DNA of 64,000 nucleotides from the NCBI GenBank assembly GCA_037444825.1, contig JBBILR010000003.1, forward strand, positions 1 through 64,000. The letters are read 5' to 3'. Origin of the DNA: JBFLVU01 sp037444825 (lineage in GTDB: Bacteria; Acidobacteriota; UBA4820; DSQY01). Of the stretch, positions 24,930 through 33,474 are shown one piece after another. Made by a program: the position numbers and the translations under genes. The notes beneath the pieces are model-generated. The model saw only the letters and a program-made list of their open reading frames with translations, was not told where the DNA came from and did no database searches. Numbering within the stretch: position 1 is the first letter of the stretch; each line of letters begins with the position of its first letter.

Positions 24930-26825
24930 TCAGAGCTCCACCTGGGTCCCCAGCTCCACCACCCGGTTGGGAGGGATGCCGAAGAAGGCGGTGGCGCTCT
25001 GGGCGTTGCGGGAGAGGAGGGCGAAGAGTTCCTTCCGCCACCGGGGCAGGCCGGGGCGCGGACCGGGCAGGAGGCTCTCCCGGCCTAAAAAGAAGGTGGT
25101 GGTCATGGTGTCGTTGGGAAAACCCAGGTCCTGGGCCAGGGCCAGCAGCTTGGGGACGCCCGGCGTCTCCATGAAGCCGAAGCGCCCCGTCATGCGGAAA
25201 AGCCCCTGGCCCAGCGGCTCCAGCGAAAGCTTCCTCTTGGCGGGAACGACGGGGACCTCCTCCGTCACCACCGTCAGGATGGCCACCCGCTCGTGGAGGA
25301 CGTGGTTGTGCTTGAGGTTGTGCAGGAGGGCTCCCGGGACGCCGAAGGGGTTGCCGGTGAGGAAGACGGCGGTGCCGGGGACCCGGATGGGGGGGGTCTT
25401 CTGGATTTCCTCGAGAAAGAGCCCGAGGGGCAAAGACTCTTCCTCGAGCCGCCGGGCCAGAATGGCCCGCCCCCGCTTCCAGGTGGAGAGAAGGAGGAAG
25501 ACGGCCGCGCCCAGGGCCAGGGGGACGAAGCCTCCGTGCTCGATCTTGATGACGTTGGCCCCGAAGAAGGAGAGGTCCACCGCCAGAAAGGCCGCCGTCA
25601 AGGGCAGCACAACCGCCTGGCTCCAGCCCCACCGGCGGGTGGCCAGCACGTGGAAGAGCAGCGTGGTGATCACCATGGTGGTGGTGACGGCCACGCCGTA
25701 GGCCGCCGCCAGGCTCTCGGAGGTGCGGAAGGCGAGGACCAGGAGGACCGTCGCCGCCAGGAGCGCCCAGTTGACCGCCGGCACGTAGATCTGGCCGATC
25801 TCCTCCGAGGAGGTGTGGCGGATGGCCACCCGTGGGCAGAAGCCCAGCTGCACCGCCTGCCGGGTGAGGGAGAAGGCGCCGGAGATCACCGCCTGCGAGG
25901 CGATGACCGCCGCCGCCGCGGAGAGAAGGACCAGGGGGGTGAGGGCCCAGGAGGGGGCCAGCAGGAAAAAGGGGTTTCGGGAAGCCAGGGGGTCCCGGAG
26001 GAGAAGGGCCCCCTGGCCGTAGTAGTTGAGGAGGAGGGCCGGCTGGACGAGGGCGAACCAGACGGCCCGGATGGGCTTCTTCCCGAAGTGGCCCATGTCG
26101 GCGTAGAGGGCCTCGCCTCCCGTGATGGCCAGGAAGACGGCCCCCAGGATCAAAAAGCCGTGAAAGCCGTGGGAGAGGAGGAACCGGAGCCCCTCCAGGG
26201 GGGCGAGGGCCCGCAGGACCGAGGGGTTCTTCCAGATGGAGGCCGCCCCCAGCACGGCCAGGACGGCGAACCAGAGGGCCATCACCGGCCCGAAGAGCGC
26301 CCCCACGCCGCCGGTCCCCCGGCGCTGGAGGAGGAAGAGGACCAGGAGGATCAGGAGGGCGAGGGGCACCACGGCATGCTGGAAGAGGGGGGACATCACC
26401 TCCAGACCTTCCACGGCGCCCAGGACGGTGATGGCGGGGGTGATGATCCCGTCGCCGTAAAGGAGGGCCGCGCCAAACAGGCCCAGGGAGGTGAGGAGCA
26501 GCGCCCGCACCTTGGTGCGGGCCTCCTCGGGACGGCAGAGGGCCATGAGGGCCAGGATGCCCCCCTCGCCCCGGTTGTCCGCCCGGAGGATGAAGACCAG
26601 GTACTTGAGGGAGACGGTGAAGAGGAGGGCCCAGGTGATGAGGGAGAGGACCCCCAGGACGCGCTCCGGCGAAGGCTCCAGCCCCAGAGCCGGCCCGAAG
26701 CAGACCCGCAGCGTGTAGAGGGGGCTGGTGCCGATGTCCCCGTAGACGACGCCCAGGGCCGCCAGGCAGAGGAAAAGAAAGCGGCCTGTGGGGGGATGGT
26801 GGGAAGGACCGCTGGCGGAGTCCAT
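24930..26825 (-). CDS. kup: Kup family potassium uptake transporter
   Basis: Kup proteins take up K+ together with protons through the inner membrane. The 631-residue protein opens with the family hallmark LGVVYGDIGTSPLYTLRVCF and has about 12 membrane helices. Further Kup blocks are RADNRGEGGILALMAL, LYGDGIITPAITVLGAVEGL, AITGGEALYADMGHFG and the cytoplasmic C-terminal domain (GTAVFLTGNPFGVPGALLHN; TTTFFLGRESL). The ATG at 26825 (MDSASGPSHH) is chosen; an in-frame TTG at 26912 would add 29 Pro/Gly-rich residues. No strong RBS is seen at either. No cyclic-di-AMP or other riboswitch is visible upstream, and the gene appears monocistronic. Confidence 0.95.
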   Translation of the reverse strand: MDSASGPSHHPPTGRFLFLCLAALGVVYGDIGTSPLYTLRVCFGPALGLEPSPERVLGVLSLITWALLFTVSLKYLVFILRADNRGEGGILALMALCRPEEARTKVRALLLTSLGLFGAALLYGDGIITPAITVLGAVEGLEVMSPLFQHAVVPLALLILLVLFLLQRRGTGGVGALFGPVMALWFAVLAVLGAASIWKNPSVLRALAPLEGLRFLLSHGFHGFLILGAVFLAITGGEALYADMGHFGKKPIRAVWFALVQPALLLNYYGQGALLLRDPLASRNPFFLLAPSWALTPLVLLSAAAAVIASQAVISGAFSLTRQAVQLGFCPRVAIRHTSSEEIGQIYVPAVNWALLAATVLLVLAFRTSESLAAAYGVAVTTTMVITTLLFHVLATRRWGWSQAVVLPLTAAFLAVDLSFFGANVIKIEHGGFVPLALGAAVFLLLSTWKRGRAILARRLEEESLPLGLFLEEIQKTPPIRVPGTAVFLTGNPFGVPGALLHNLKHNHVLHERVAILTVVTEEVPVVPAKRKLSLEPLGQGLFRMTGRFGFMETPGVPKLLALAQDLGFPNDTMTTTFFLGRESLLPGPRPGLPRWRKELFALLSRNAQSATAFFGIPPNRVVELGTQVEL

Positions 26826-26929
26826 CGGCGCGGGTGCCTCGAAAGGATCCCAAGGGCCAAGCCCCCCGGGGGGGCCGCCGGGCCCAGGGCTTTGTAGCAC
26901 CGAAGGCGGCAAACGTCAAGACGGCCGGG

Positions 26930-26972
26930 CCGGGGGAAAAGGAAGAGGGCCCCCCGTCCGCGGGGGGCCCTC
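26930..26972 (-). terminator. rho-independent terminator of malate dehydrogenase
   Basis: A perfect 12-bp stem (GAGGGCCCCCCG at 26945-26956, CGGGGGGCCCTC at 26961-26972, loop TCCG) is followed on the minus strand by TTCCTTTTCC. It starts 22 bases after the mdh stop at 26994. Confidence 0.85.
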
Positions 26973-26993
26973 GCCGCTTCCGGCAGGTGCCGC

Positions 26994-28004
26994 TTACAGG
27001 TTCTTGAGCATCTCCTCGGCCTCGTCGCAGGTCTTCTTCACGCCGGCCACGGACTTGTCGAGGGCGGCCTTCTCCTCGGCGGTGAGGTCCAGCTCGATGA
27101 TCTTCTCGATGCCGTTCCGGCCCAGGATGGCCGGAACGCCGACGAAGAGACCGTGGACGCCGTACTCACCCTCGAGCTTGGCGCAGACGGGGAGGATCTT
27201 GCGCTTGTCGAAGATCACCGCCTCGGCCATTTCCAGGGCGGCCCAGGCGGGGGAGACGAAGGCCGACCCGAAGCCCAGCAGGCCCACCACCTCGCCGCCG
27301 GCCTTCCGGGTGCGGGACTCGATCTTGGCCAGGGTGTCGTCGTCGAGGAACTTCGTGACGGGGATGCCGGCGATCTGGCAGGAGCTCCGCACCGGCACCA
27401 TGTCGTCGCCGTGGCCGCCGAGGACGATGGCGTTCACGTTCTCCACCGAGACCCCCGCCGCCTCCGCCACGAAGTAGCGGTACCGGCCCGAGTCGAGGAC
27501 GCCCGCCATGCCGAAGAGCTTGTTCTTGGGGGGAGAGAGGCGCTTGTCCAGGGTGTAGACGATGGCGTCCAGCGGGTTGGCGATGGAGATGATGAGCGCC
27601 TTCGGGCAGTGCCGCTGGATCCCCTTGGCCACCTCGAGGGTCACCTTGAGGTTGATGGCCAGAAGCTCCTCGCGGCTGGGGAAGGTGCCGTCGGGACGGG
27701 CCTTGCGGGGGACCCCCGCCGTGTTGATGACCAGTTCGGCGCCCTCCAGGGCCGAGTAGTCCTTGGAGCCCACCAGCTTGATGTCCCGGGCGATGGTGGG
27801 GAGGCCCTCGGCGATGTCCAGGCACTTGCCGATGGCCACCGACTGCTTCTTGAGGACCTCCTGGCGCTCCGGAGGATCGTTGGGGCCGGCCATGGGCGCG
27901 GGGTCCACGAGGCCCACCTCCCGGGCCAGACGCCGCTGGGCGATCTCCTGGGCGAGAACGCCGCCGATGTACCCTCCGCCGATGAGACCGATCTTCTTCA
28001 GCAT
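26994..28004 (-). CDS. mdh: malate dehydrogenase (LDH-like)
   Basis: The enzyme interconverts malate and oxaloacetate with NAD. The 336-residue protein is of the lactate-dehydrogenase-like MDH type. The nucleotide-binding motif is LIGGGYIGG, the substrate-binding Arg lies in GVPRKARPDGTF, the NAD/substrate Asn in ANPLDAIVY and the catalytic His in GGHGDDMVP. The glycine motif GGGYIGG, with Tyr in place of the common N/Q, and the ten-residue insert near residue 40 (PAPMAGPNDPPERQ) make it longer than usual (about 310). It is divergent from the fumarase genes, so a shared regulatory region (28005-28210) may coordinate two neighbouring TCA steps. GGAAAGGAG precedes the ATG. Confidence 0.92.
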   Translation of the reverse strand: MLKKIGLIGGGYIGGVLAQEIAQRRLAREVGLVDPAPMAGPNDPPERQEVLKKQSVAIGKCLDIAEGLPTIARDIKLVGSKDYSALEGAELVINTAGVPRKARPDGTFPSREELLAINLKVTLEVAKGIQRHCPKALIISIANPLDAIVYTLDKRLSPPKNKLFGMAGVLDSGRYRYFVAEAAGVSVENVNAIVLGGHGDDMVPVRSSCQIAGIPVTKFLDDDTLAKIESRTRKAGGEVVGLLGFGSAFVSPAWAALEMAEAVIFDKRKILPVCAKLEGEYGVHGLFVGVPAILGRNGIEKIIELDLTAEEKAALDKSVAGVKKTCDEAEEMLKNL

Positions 28005-28126
28005 GGGCCGCTCCTTTCCTGGTTTTTCGTATTACCCCCCGGCGCCCCCGGCGCCCGACCGGCCGGGGTCCGCCAACTGCGAAAGAAGTATAGCACCTTC
28101 CGCGGGGAAAGGGGGGCGCCGGAACC

Positions 28127-28155
28127 TTGTCCGCGGCCGGGGCGGGGTGTAGGAT
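28127..28155 (+). promoter_or_regulatory. sigma-70-type promoter of the fumarase genes
   Basis: TTGTCC at 28127-28132 and TAGGAT at 28150-28155 are 17 bases apart, predicting transcription from about 28162 and a leader of about 49 bases. In the same divergent gap a minus-strand TATACT (complement of 28088-28093) could be the -10 box of mdh, but its -35 is poor. Confidence 0.55.
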
Positions 28156-28210
28156 GGCCTTCTTCGGAGGGTCCCGGGGGCGGACCCTCCCACGTCGAAC
28201 GGGGGAGTCC

Positions 28211-29050
28211 ATGAGAACGGTACAGGCCGAGGAGGTCACCGAGGCCCTCGCCAAGGTGGCCGTGCACGCCAACTACGACATCGGCGAGGAGATGCTCCGT
28301 GCCTTCGACGAAGCGCTGGAGGCCGAGAAATCCGAGGCCGGCAGGGAGGTCCTCCGGCAGATCCAGGAGAACGCCCGCATCGCCAGGCAGGAGTGCGTCC
28401 CCTACTGCCAAGACACGGGCTTCGCCGTGGTCTTCGCGGAGATCGGCCAGGACGTGCGCGTGGAGGGGAACCTCACCGACGCCATCAACGCCGGCATCCG
28501 CAAGGCCTACAGCGAAGGCTACCTGCGAAAATCCATCCTCAACGACCCCATCCAGCGCAAGAACACCGGCGACAACACCCCGGCGGTCATCCACTACGAC
28601 ATCGTCCCCGGCGACAAGATCCGCCTCGTCTTCGGCGCCAAGGGGGGCGGGAGCGAGAACATGTCCCGCCAGGCCATGCTGAAGCCCGCCGACGGCCTCG
28701 AAGGGGTGAAGCGCTTCGTGATCCAGACCGTTTCCGAGGGGGGCGCCAACGCCTGCCCGCCGCTGGTCATCGGCGTGGGGATCGGGGGAACCTTCGAGAA
28801 GTCCTGCATCCTCGCCAAGAAGGCCGCCATGCGATCCCCCTACCACCGGAACCCCGACCCCTTCTACGCGGCGCTGGAGGACGAACTCAAGGAGAGCCTC
28901 AACAAGCTGGGGATCGGCCCCATGGGCTACGGGGGCACGGTGACGGTCCTGGGCGTGAACATCGAAGTCTATCCCTGCCACCTGGTGGCCCTGCCCGTGG
29001 CGGTGAACGTGAACTGCCACGCCGACCGCCACGGCGAAGTCGAGATCTGA
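28211..29050 (+). CDS. class I fumarate hydratase, alpha subunit
   Basis: This is the Fe-S-containing N-terminal half of the two-subunit class I fumarase, which converts fumarate and malate (a tartrate dehydratase TtdA cannot be fully excluded). The 279-residue protein has cluster-binding Cys in VPYCQDTGFAVVF, EGGANACPPLVIGVGIGG and ALPVAVNVNCHADRH. Other family blocks are NTGDNTPAVIHYDI and GAKGGGSENMS. The ATG at 28211 comes 49 bases after the predicted transcription start. The beta subunit starts 10 bases after the stop. The pairing with divergent malate dehydrogenase favours the fumarase reading. Confidence 0.93.
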   Translation: MRTVQAEEVTEALAKVAVHANYDIGEEMLRAFDEALEAEKSEAGREVLRQIQENARIARQECVPYCQDTGFAVVFAEIGQDVRVEGNLTDAINAGIRKAYSEGYLRKSILNDPIQRKNTGDNTPAVIHYDIVPGDKIRLVFGAKGGGSENMSRQAMLKPADGLEGVKRFVIQTVSEGGANACPPLVIGVGIGGTFEKSCILAKKAAMRSPYHRNPDPFYAALEDELKESLNKLGIGPMGYGGTVTVLGVNIEVYPCHLVALPVAVNVNCHADRHGEVEI

Positions 29051-29060
29051 GGAGGGGACC

Positions 29061-29615
29061 ATGGCCGAATACGCGTTGAAGACGCCCCTTCGCGACGAGG
29101 ACGTGGAAAAGCTCCGCATCGGTGACAGCGTGCGGCTCACGGGGGTCATCTACACGGCGAGGGATGCCGCCCACAAACGGATGGTGGAGGCGCTGGACCG
29201 GGGAGAGGCCCTGCCCTTCGACATTCGGGGGAGCCTCGTCTACTACGTGGGCCCCAGCCCCACCAAGCCGGGCCGCGTCATCGGCTCGGCGGGCCCCACC
29301 ACCGCCTACCGCATGGACCCCTACGCCCCGCGGCTCATGGAGATCGGCATGAAAGGGATGATCGCCAAGGGCAAGCGGAGCGACGCCGTGAAGGAGGCGA
29401 TGCAAAAATACAAGGTGGTCTACCTGGGCGCCACGGGAGGGGCCGCGGCCCTCATCGCCAGGTGCGTCAAGAAGTGCGACGTCATCGCCTACGAGGACCT
29501 GGGGCCCGAGGCCGTGCGCCGCCTGGAGGTGGAGGAGATGCCCCTGGTGGTGGTCACCGACTGCCACGGCGGCGACCTCTACATCGAGGGCCGGAAGAAG
29601 TACGAAGTCCGGTGA
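29061..29615 (+). CDS. class I fumarate hydratase, beta subunit
   Basis: This 184-residue protein is the C-terminal half of the split class I fumarase. Typical segments are RIGDSVRLTGVIYTARDAAHKRM, YYVGPSPTKPGRVIGSAGPTTAYRMD and KGMIAKGKRS, then ATGGAAALIARCVKKCDVIAYEDLGPEAVRRLEVEEMP. It contributes the substrate-binding swivel domain and works as a heterodimer with the alpha subunit just upstream. AGGAGGGGACC precedes its ATG at 29061. A terminator follows 18 bases after the stop, which closes the two-gene operon. Confidence 0.93.
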   Translation: MAEYALKTPLRDEDVEKLRIGDSVRLTGVIYTARDAAHKRMVEALDRGEALPFDIRGSLVYYVGPSPTKPGRVIGSAGPTTAYRMDPYAPRLMEIGMKGMIAKGKRSDAVKEAMQKYKVVYLGATGGAAALIARCVKKCDVIAYEDLGPEAVRRLEVEEMPLVVVTDCHGGDLYIEGRKKYEVR

Positions 29616-29635
29616 CCGCCTCACGCGAAGCCGAA

Positions 29636-29668
29636 GGGCCCGGCCCCGGGCGGGCCGGGCCCTTTTTC
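29636..29668 (+). terminator. rho-independent terminator after fumarase operon
   Basis: GGGCCCGGCCC at 29636-29646 pairs with GGGCCGGGCCC at 29652-29662, loop CGGGC, followed by TTTTTC. The convergent kinase gene ends at 29685, so the hairpin may also act for it, though it lacks a U-run in that direction. Confidence 0.85.
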
Positions 29669-29684
29669 GTTTCCCCGGCGGGGG

Positions 29685-32600
29685 CTACCGGTCGAGGGCG
29701 TCCCGGACGGCGAGAAGGAGGGCGTCGGCGGAGTAAGGTTTGCCGAGGAAGGGGACCCCGGCCTCCAGCACGCCGTGGTGGGCGATGACGTTGTCGGTGA
29801 AGCCGGAGGTGTAGAGCACCTTCAAGCCCGGCAGGGAGAGGCGGAGCTTCTCGTAGAGCTGGCGCCCGTTCAGGAGGGGCATGACCACGTCGGTGAAGAG
29901 GAGGTGGATGGGGCGCTGGGAGCCCTCGGCCAGGAGGAGGGCGTCTCCGGGGGAGGGGGCGGCCAGCACCGCGTACCCGTGGCCCTCCAGGATCCGCCGC
30001 GCCGCCTCCAGAAGGTCCTTCTCGTCCTCCACGAGGAGGACCGTTTCCCCTTTCCCCGCGGGGACGGGCTTCTCCCTCGATGCCGGGGAGGGGACCGTGG
30101 GGGTCTCCGTCCCCGTGTACCTCGGCAGGTAGACCTTGAGGATGGTCCCCTTGCCCTTTTCGCTGTAGGCGTTGGTGAACCCCCCGTACTGCTTGGAGAG
30201 CCCGTAGACGGTGGCGAGGCCGAGGCCCGTCCCCCCCTTGCCCTTCGTCGAGAAGTACGGTTCGAAGCACTGGGCCAGCGTCTCCCTGTCCATGCCGCAG
30301 CCGGTGTCGGTGACGGAGAGACAGACGTAGTCGCCGGGGGTGACCCCCGGGTGGAGGCCGGCGTAGAGGGCGTCCAGGGAGACGTTGCGGGTCTCCACGA
30401 GGAGGGAGCCTCCCTGCGGCATGGCGTCGCGGGCGTTCACGACGAGGTTGGCGAGGATCTGCTCGAGGTGCGAGGGGTCGGCGCTCACCGGCCACAGGTC
30501 CTGCTGGGGGAGGAAGCGGTACTCCACGGATTCCCCCAAGAGGCGCTTCATCATCTTCCCGAGGGCCTCCAGCGTGCCGTTGACGTCGAGGACCTGCGGG
30601 GCCGTCTGCTGGCGCCTCGAGAAGGCGAGGATCTGGCGGACGAGGGCGGCGGCCCGGAGGCCCGTCTCCTGGATGGTCTCCAGGTCCTTCCGGAGCGGGT
30701 CGTCGGGGGGGGTATGCTGCACGCCGAGCTGGCAGTAGATGTTGATGACGTTGAGCAGGTTGTTGAAGTCGTGGGCGATCCCCCCCGCCATGCGGCCCAC
30801 CGCCTCCATCTTCTGGGCCTGGAGGTAGCGAGCCTCCAGGGCCTTCTGGTCGGTGAGGTCCCGCATGAGGTGGACGGCGCCCTCCACCTCGCCGCCGGGG
30901 CCCAGGATGGGGTCCACGAGGACTTCGAAGGTCCGTCCCCCCTCGGGCATCTCCATCCGCTCCCGCCTTCCCGAGGCGAGAAGCTTCTCCATCGGACAGT
31001 CGGGATGGGGGTTGGCCGTGCCGTGGACCGCCTCGTGGCAGAGGGTGCCCTCCAGTTCCCCGGCCTTTTTCCCGGTGAAGCGCTCCATGGCGGCGTTGCA
31101 CTGGAGGATCCGGTGGTCCCGGTCGAGGACGCAGAGGGCGTCGGGGAGGGCGTCGAAGGTCCGCTGCCACGCCTCGGCGGCCATGTGGAGCCTGCGCTGC
31201 GCCTCCTTCTCCTTCGTGATGTCCTCGTAGGTCCCCAAGACCCCCGCGATCTCCCCCCGGGCGTTTCGGAGGGGGACCTTGGAGGTCCTCAGCCACTTGG
31301 TCTTTTTCCCAGGCCCCGTCTGGGGCTCCTCGTAGGCGATCTTGGGGGTTCCTGTCTCCATGACCGCCCGGTCGTCGGCCCGGTAGCGCTCCGCCTCGGT
31401 CTTCCAGGCGAGGTCGAAGTCGGTGAGGCCCACCACCTCCTCGGGGGAGAGCTTTCCCCCGTCCCGGGCGAAGGGGAGGTTGCACCCCAGGTACCTCGAC
31501 TCCCGGTCCTTCCAGAAGATCCGCACCGGGACGGCGTCGAGGACGGAGGCGAGCATGACCTCCGCCTCCCGCCGCCGCTCCTCCTCGCGGCGGCGCTCCG
31601 TGAGGTCCTCGATGAGGGCCAGGAAGACCCGCTCGCCCAGGAGGTCGAAGTACTGCAGGCGGACGGAGACGGGGTAGAGGGAGCCGTCCTTCCGGCGGTG
31701 GACCGTCTCGAAGCGGGCGAGGTCGGACTCCCCCCGCCGCAGGGGCGCCGTGAGCGCGGCGAAGTGTTCCTTGGTGATCTCGGGCTTGAGGTCCAGGGGG
31801 GTGAGCCGGAAGATCTCGTCGGCCGTGTAGCCGAGGTTCTTGAGGGCGCCGTCGCTGACGAATCGGAAGCGGAGGTCGTCGGCGTCGAAGAGGTATACCT
31901 CCTCGCGGCTCCCCCGGATGACGGCGGAGAGGAGGCGCCGCTCCCGCTGGGCTTCCCGCTCGCTGGTCTGGTCGCGAAAGACGAGGACCACCCCCGCCAC
32001 GGCCCCCGACTGGTCCCGGACGGGGGCCCCCGAGTCGGCGATGGGGATCCTCCGGCCGTCTCGAGACAGGAGCAGGGTGTGGTTGGCCAGGCCCACCACC
32101 TTCCCCTCGCGAAGCACCCGCGCCACGGGGTCCTCGGCCTTCTTGCCCGTCTCCTCGCTCACGATGGGGAAGACCTCGGAGACGGGCCTTCCCACGGCCT
32201 CGGCTTCCGTCCAGCCGGTGAGGGCCTCGGCGGCCGGGTTGAGCAGGGTGACGGTTCCATGGGCGTCGGCCACGAGAACGGCGTCGCCGATGCTCCGCAG
32301 CGTCACCGCCAGGCGCTCGAAGACCAGGCGGGCCTCCCGCTCGGCCCGGAGGAGCTCCTGGAGGACCCGCTTCCCCGAGGTCTTGTACAGGAAGGCGGAG
32401 AAGACCGCCAGGAGCGAAAGAAGCAGGAAGAGGAAAAGGAACCCAACGACCAACCTCCGCCGGAAGGGGGCGAGGGCCTCCCGCCGGTCCACCTTGGAGA
32501 CGAGGAACCAGGGGGAGTCCGGCACGGGGCGGAGGTCGGCCACCACCTCGACGCCGCGGTAGTCCTTTCCCTCGAAAAAGCCCCTCCGGCCCAGGGCCGC

Positions 32601-33335
32601 CGCGGCGGCGGGGAGGGAGCCCGCCTCCAACGGGAGGCGGAGGGTCAGGGCCGCCGCTCGCCGAAAGCGCAGGTCGTTGAGAAAGAGGACGTCCCCGCCC
32701 TCCCGGCGCACGAGCAGCGTCTCGGCGCTTTCGCTCTCCGTGGGCCACTTCTGGACCAACGGGAAGAAGCGTCTCCCCGCCTCCTCGAGGAGGACCACGG
32801 CGCCGCTCCCCCCGGGGAGAGGGGCGAAGGCCGAGAGGTGGGGAGCCTCGGAGGGGCTGTCCCCGTGGAGGTCCGAGAGAACGGGCTTCCCCGTCGCCAT
32901 GGCCTCCCGGAAGGTCGGCAGCGAGCCCTCCATCACGCCTTCGCTCCGGCCCCGGCTCGAGAGGGCCGCCCGCCCCTCCCGGTCCACGAGCAAGACGGCG
33001 GCGTAGCCCTGCGCTGCGGCGAAGTGGGCCAGGCGTTCCTCGAGCAGGGCTTGCCGCTCGGGGGTGGGGGCCGCCAGGAAAGCGGCGGCCTCCCGGGAGA
33101 AGAGGGGGCTTTCGGTGAGGCCCCGGGCGTCCCTCAGAAGTTCCTCGCGGAAGGCGGAGATGGACTGCGCCTTCAGGCGGCCCACCGATTCGAGGTTCCG
33201 CGCGGCCAGGGTGAGGGCCTCCTTGCGCTCCCTCCGAAGCTCCAGGGCGAAGGCGGCGGCGAGGAGAAGGCCGCCAAAAACAAAGGCCCACACGTAGGGC
33301 CGCTTGCGGGGCAGGGAGGGTGTTGGGTCGATCAC
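29685..33335 (-). CDS. hybrid sensor histidine kinase, PAS repeats and C-terminal receiver
   Basis: This 1216-residue membrane kinase has a helix at residues 13-31, a periplasmic sensor region of about 260 residues, a second helix at 294-316 and then about four PAS/PAC domains (roughly 345-865). A HisKA domain (AGGIAHDFNNLLNV with the phospho-His), an HATPase domain (DTGCGMD, GTGLGLATVYG) and a receiver domain (VLLVEDEKD, phospho-Asp in FTDVVMP, Lys in GKPYS) follow. The last PAS carries CHEAVHGTANPHPDCPM, a Cys-containing pattern also seen in redox-type PAS domains. The start GTG at 33335 has AAGGGGG upstream; the long open extension beyond it is noise. No separate response regulator with a DNA-binding domain is adjacent, so output is unknown. 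Confidence 0.9.
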   Translation of the reverse strand: MIDPTPSLPRKRPYVWAFVFGGLLLAAAFALELRRERKEALTLAARNLESVGRLKAQSISAFREELLRDARGLTESPLFSREAAAFLAAPTPERQALLEERLAHFAAAQGYAAVLLVDREGRAALSSRGRSEGVMEGSLPTFREAMATGKPVLSDLHGDSPSEAPHLSAFAPLPGGSGAVVLLEEAGRRFFPLVQKWPTESESAETLLVRREGGDVLFLNDLRFRRAAALTLRLPLEAGSLPAAAAALGRRGFFEGKDYRGVEVVADLRPVPDSPWFLVSKVDRREALAPFRRRLVVGFLFLFLLLSLLAVFSAFLYKTSGKRVLQELLRAEREARLVFERLAVTLRSIGDAVLVADAHGTVTLLNPAAEALTGWTEAEAVGRPVSEVFPIVSEETGKKAEDPVARVLREGKVVGLANHTLLLSRDGRRIPIADSGAPVRDQSGAVAGVVLVFRDQTSEREAQRERRLLSAVIRGSREEVYLFDADDLRFRFVSDGALKNLGYTADEIFRLTPLDLKPEITKEHFAALTAPLRRGESDLARFETVHRRKDGSLYPVSVRLQYFDLLGERVFLALIEDLTERRREEERRREAEVMLASVLDAVPVRIFWKDRESRYLGCNLPFARDGGKLSPEEVVGLTDFDLAWKTEAERYRADDRAVMETGTPKIAYEEPQTGPGKKTKWLRTSKVPLRNARGEIAGVLGTYEDITKEKEAQRRLHMAAEAWQRTFDALPDALCVLDRDHRILQCNAAMERFTGKKAGELEGTLCHEAVHGTANPHPDCPMEKLLASGRRERMEMPEGGRTFEVLVDPILGPGGEVEGAVHLMRDLTDQKALEARYLQAQKMEAVGRMAGGIAHDFNNLLNVINIYCQLGVQHTPPDDPLRKDLETIQETGLRAAALVRQILAFSRRQQTAPQVLDVNGTLEALGKMMKRLLGESVEYRFLPQQDLWPVSADPSHLEQILANLVVNARDAMPQGGSLLVETRNVSLDALYAGLHPGVTPGDYVCLSVTDTGCGMDRETLAQCFEPYFSTKGKGGTGLGLATVYGLSKQYGGFTNAYSEKGKGTILKVYLPRYTGTETPTVPSPASREKPVPAGKGETVLLVEDEKDLLEAARRILEGHGYAVLAAPSPGDALLLAEGSQRPIHLLFTDVVMPLLNGRQLYEKLRLSLPGLKVLYTSGFTDNVIAHHGVLEAGVPFLGKPYSADALLLAVRDALDR

Positions 33336-33425
33336 GAGGGCCCCCTTATAATTGAAAGAACCCCTCTTATTGTAGGGTCCGACGGCTTGGATTGCCACTC
33401 CTTCCGGAAAGGCCGAACGTCTCCG

Positions 33426-33454
33426 TTGCGGGCCGGGGTCCGCCGTGGTAAGGT
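33426..33454 (+). promoter_or_regulatory. sigma-70-type promoter of the uppS operon
   Basis: TTGCGG at 33426-33431 and TAAGGT at 33449-33454 are 17 bases apart. Transcription would begin near 33461, leaving a short leader with GAGGAAGGAAGG before the ATG at 33475. Confidence 0.5.
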
Positions 33455-33474
33455 TTGGAGAGGAAGGAAGGCCC

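Noticed and set aside
22831..26919. A single minus-strand frame of 1362 codons joining Kup-shadow sequence to a DUF3857 protein
   Set aside because: The part upstream of 24822 is out of frame with kup and has no recognisable protein. A signal peptide and RBS mark ATG 24822 as the true start.
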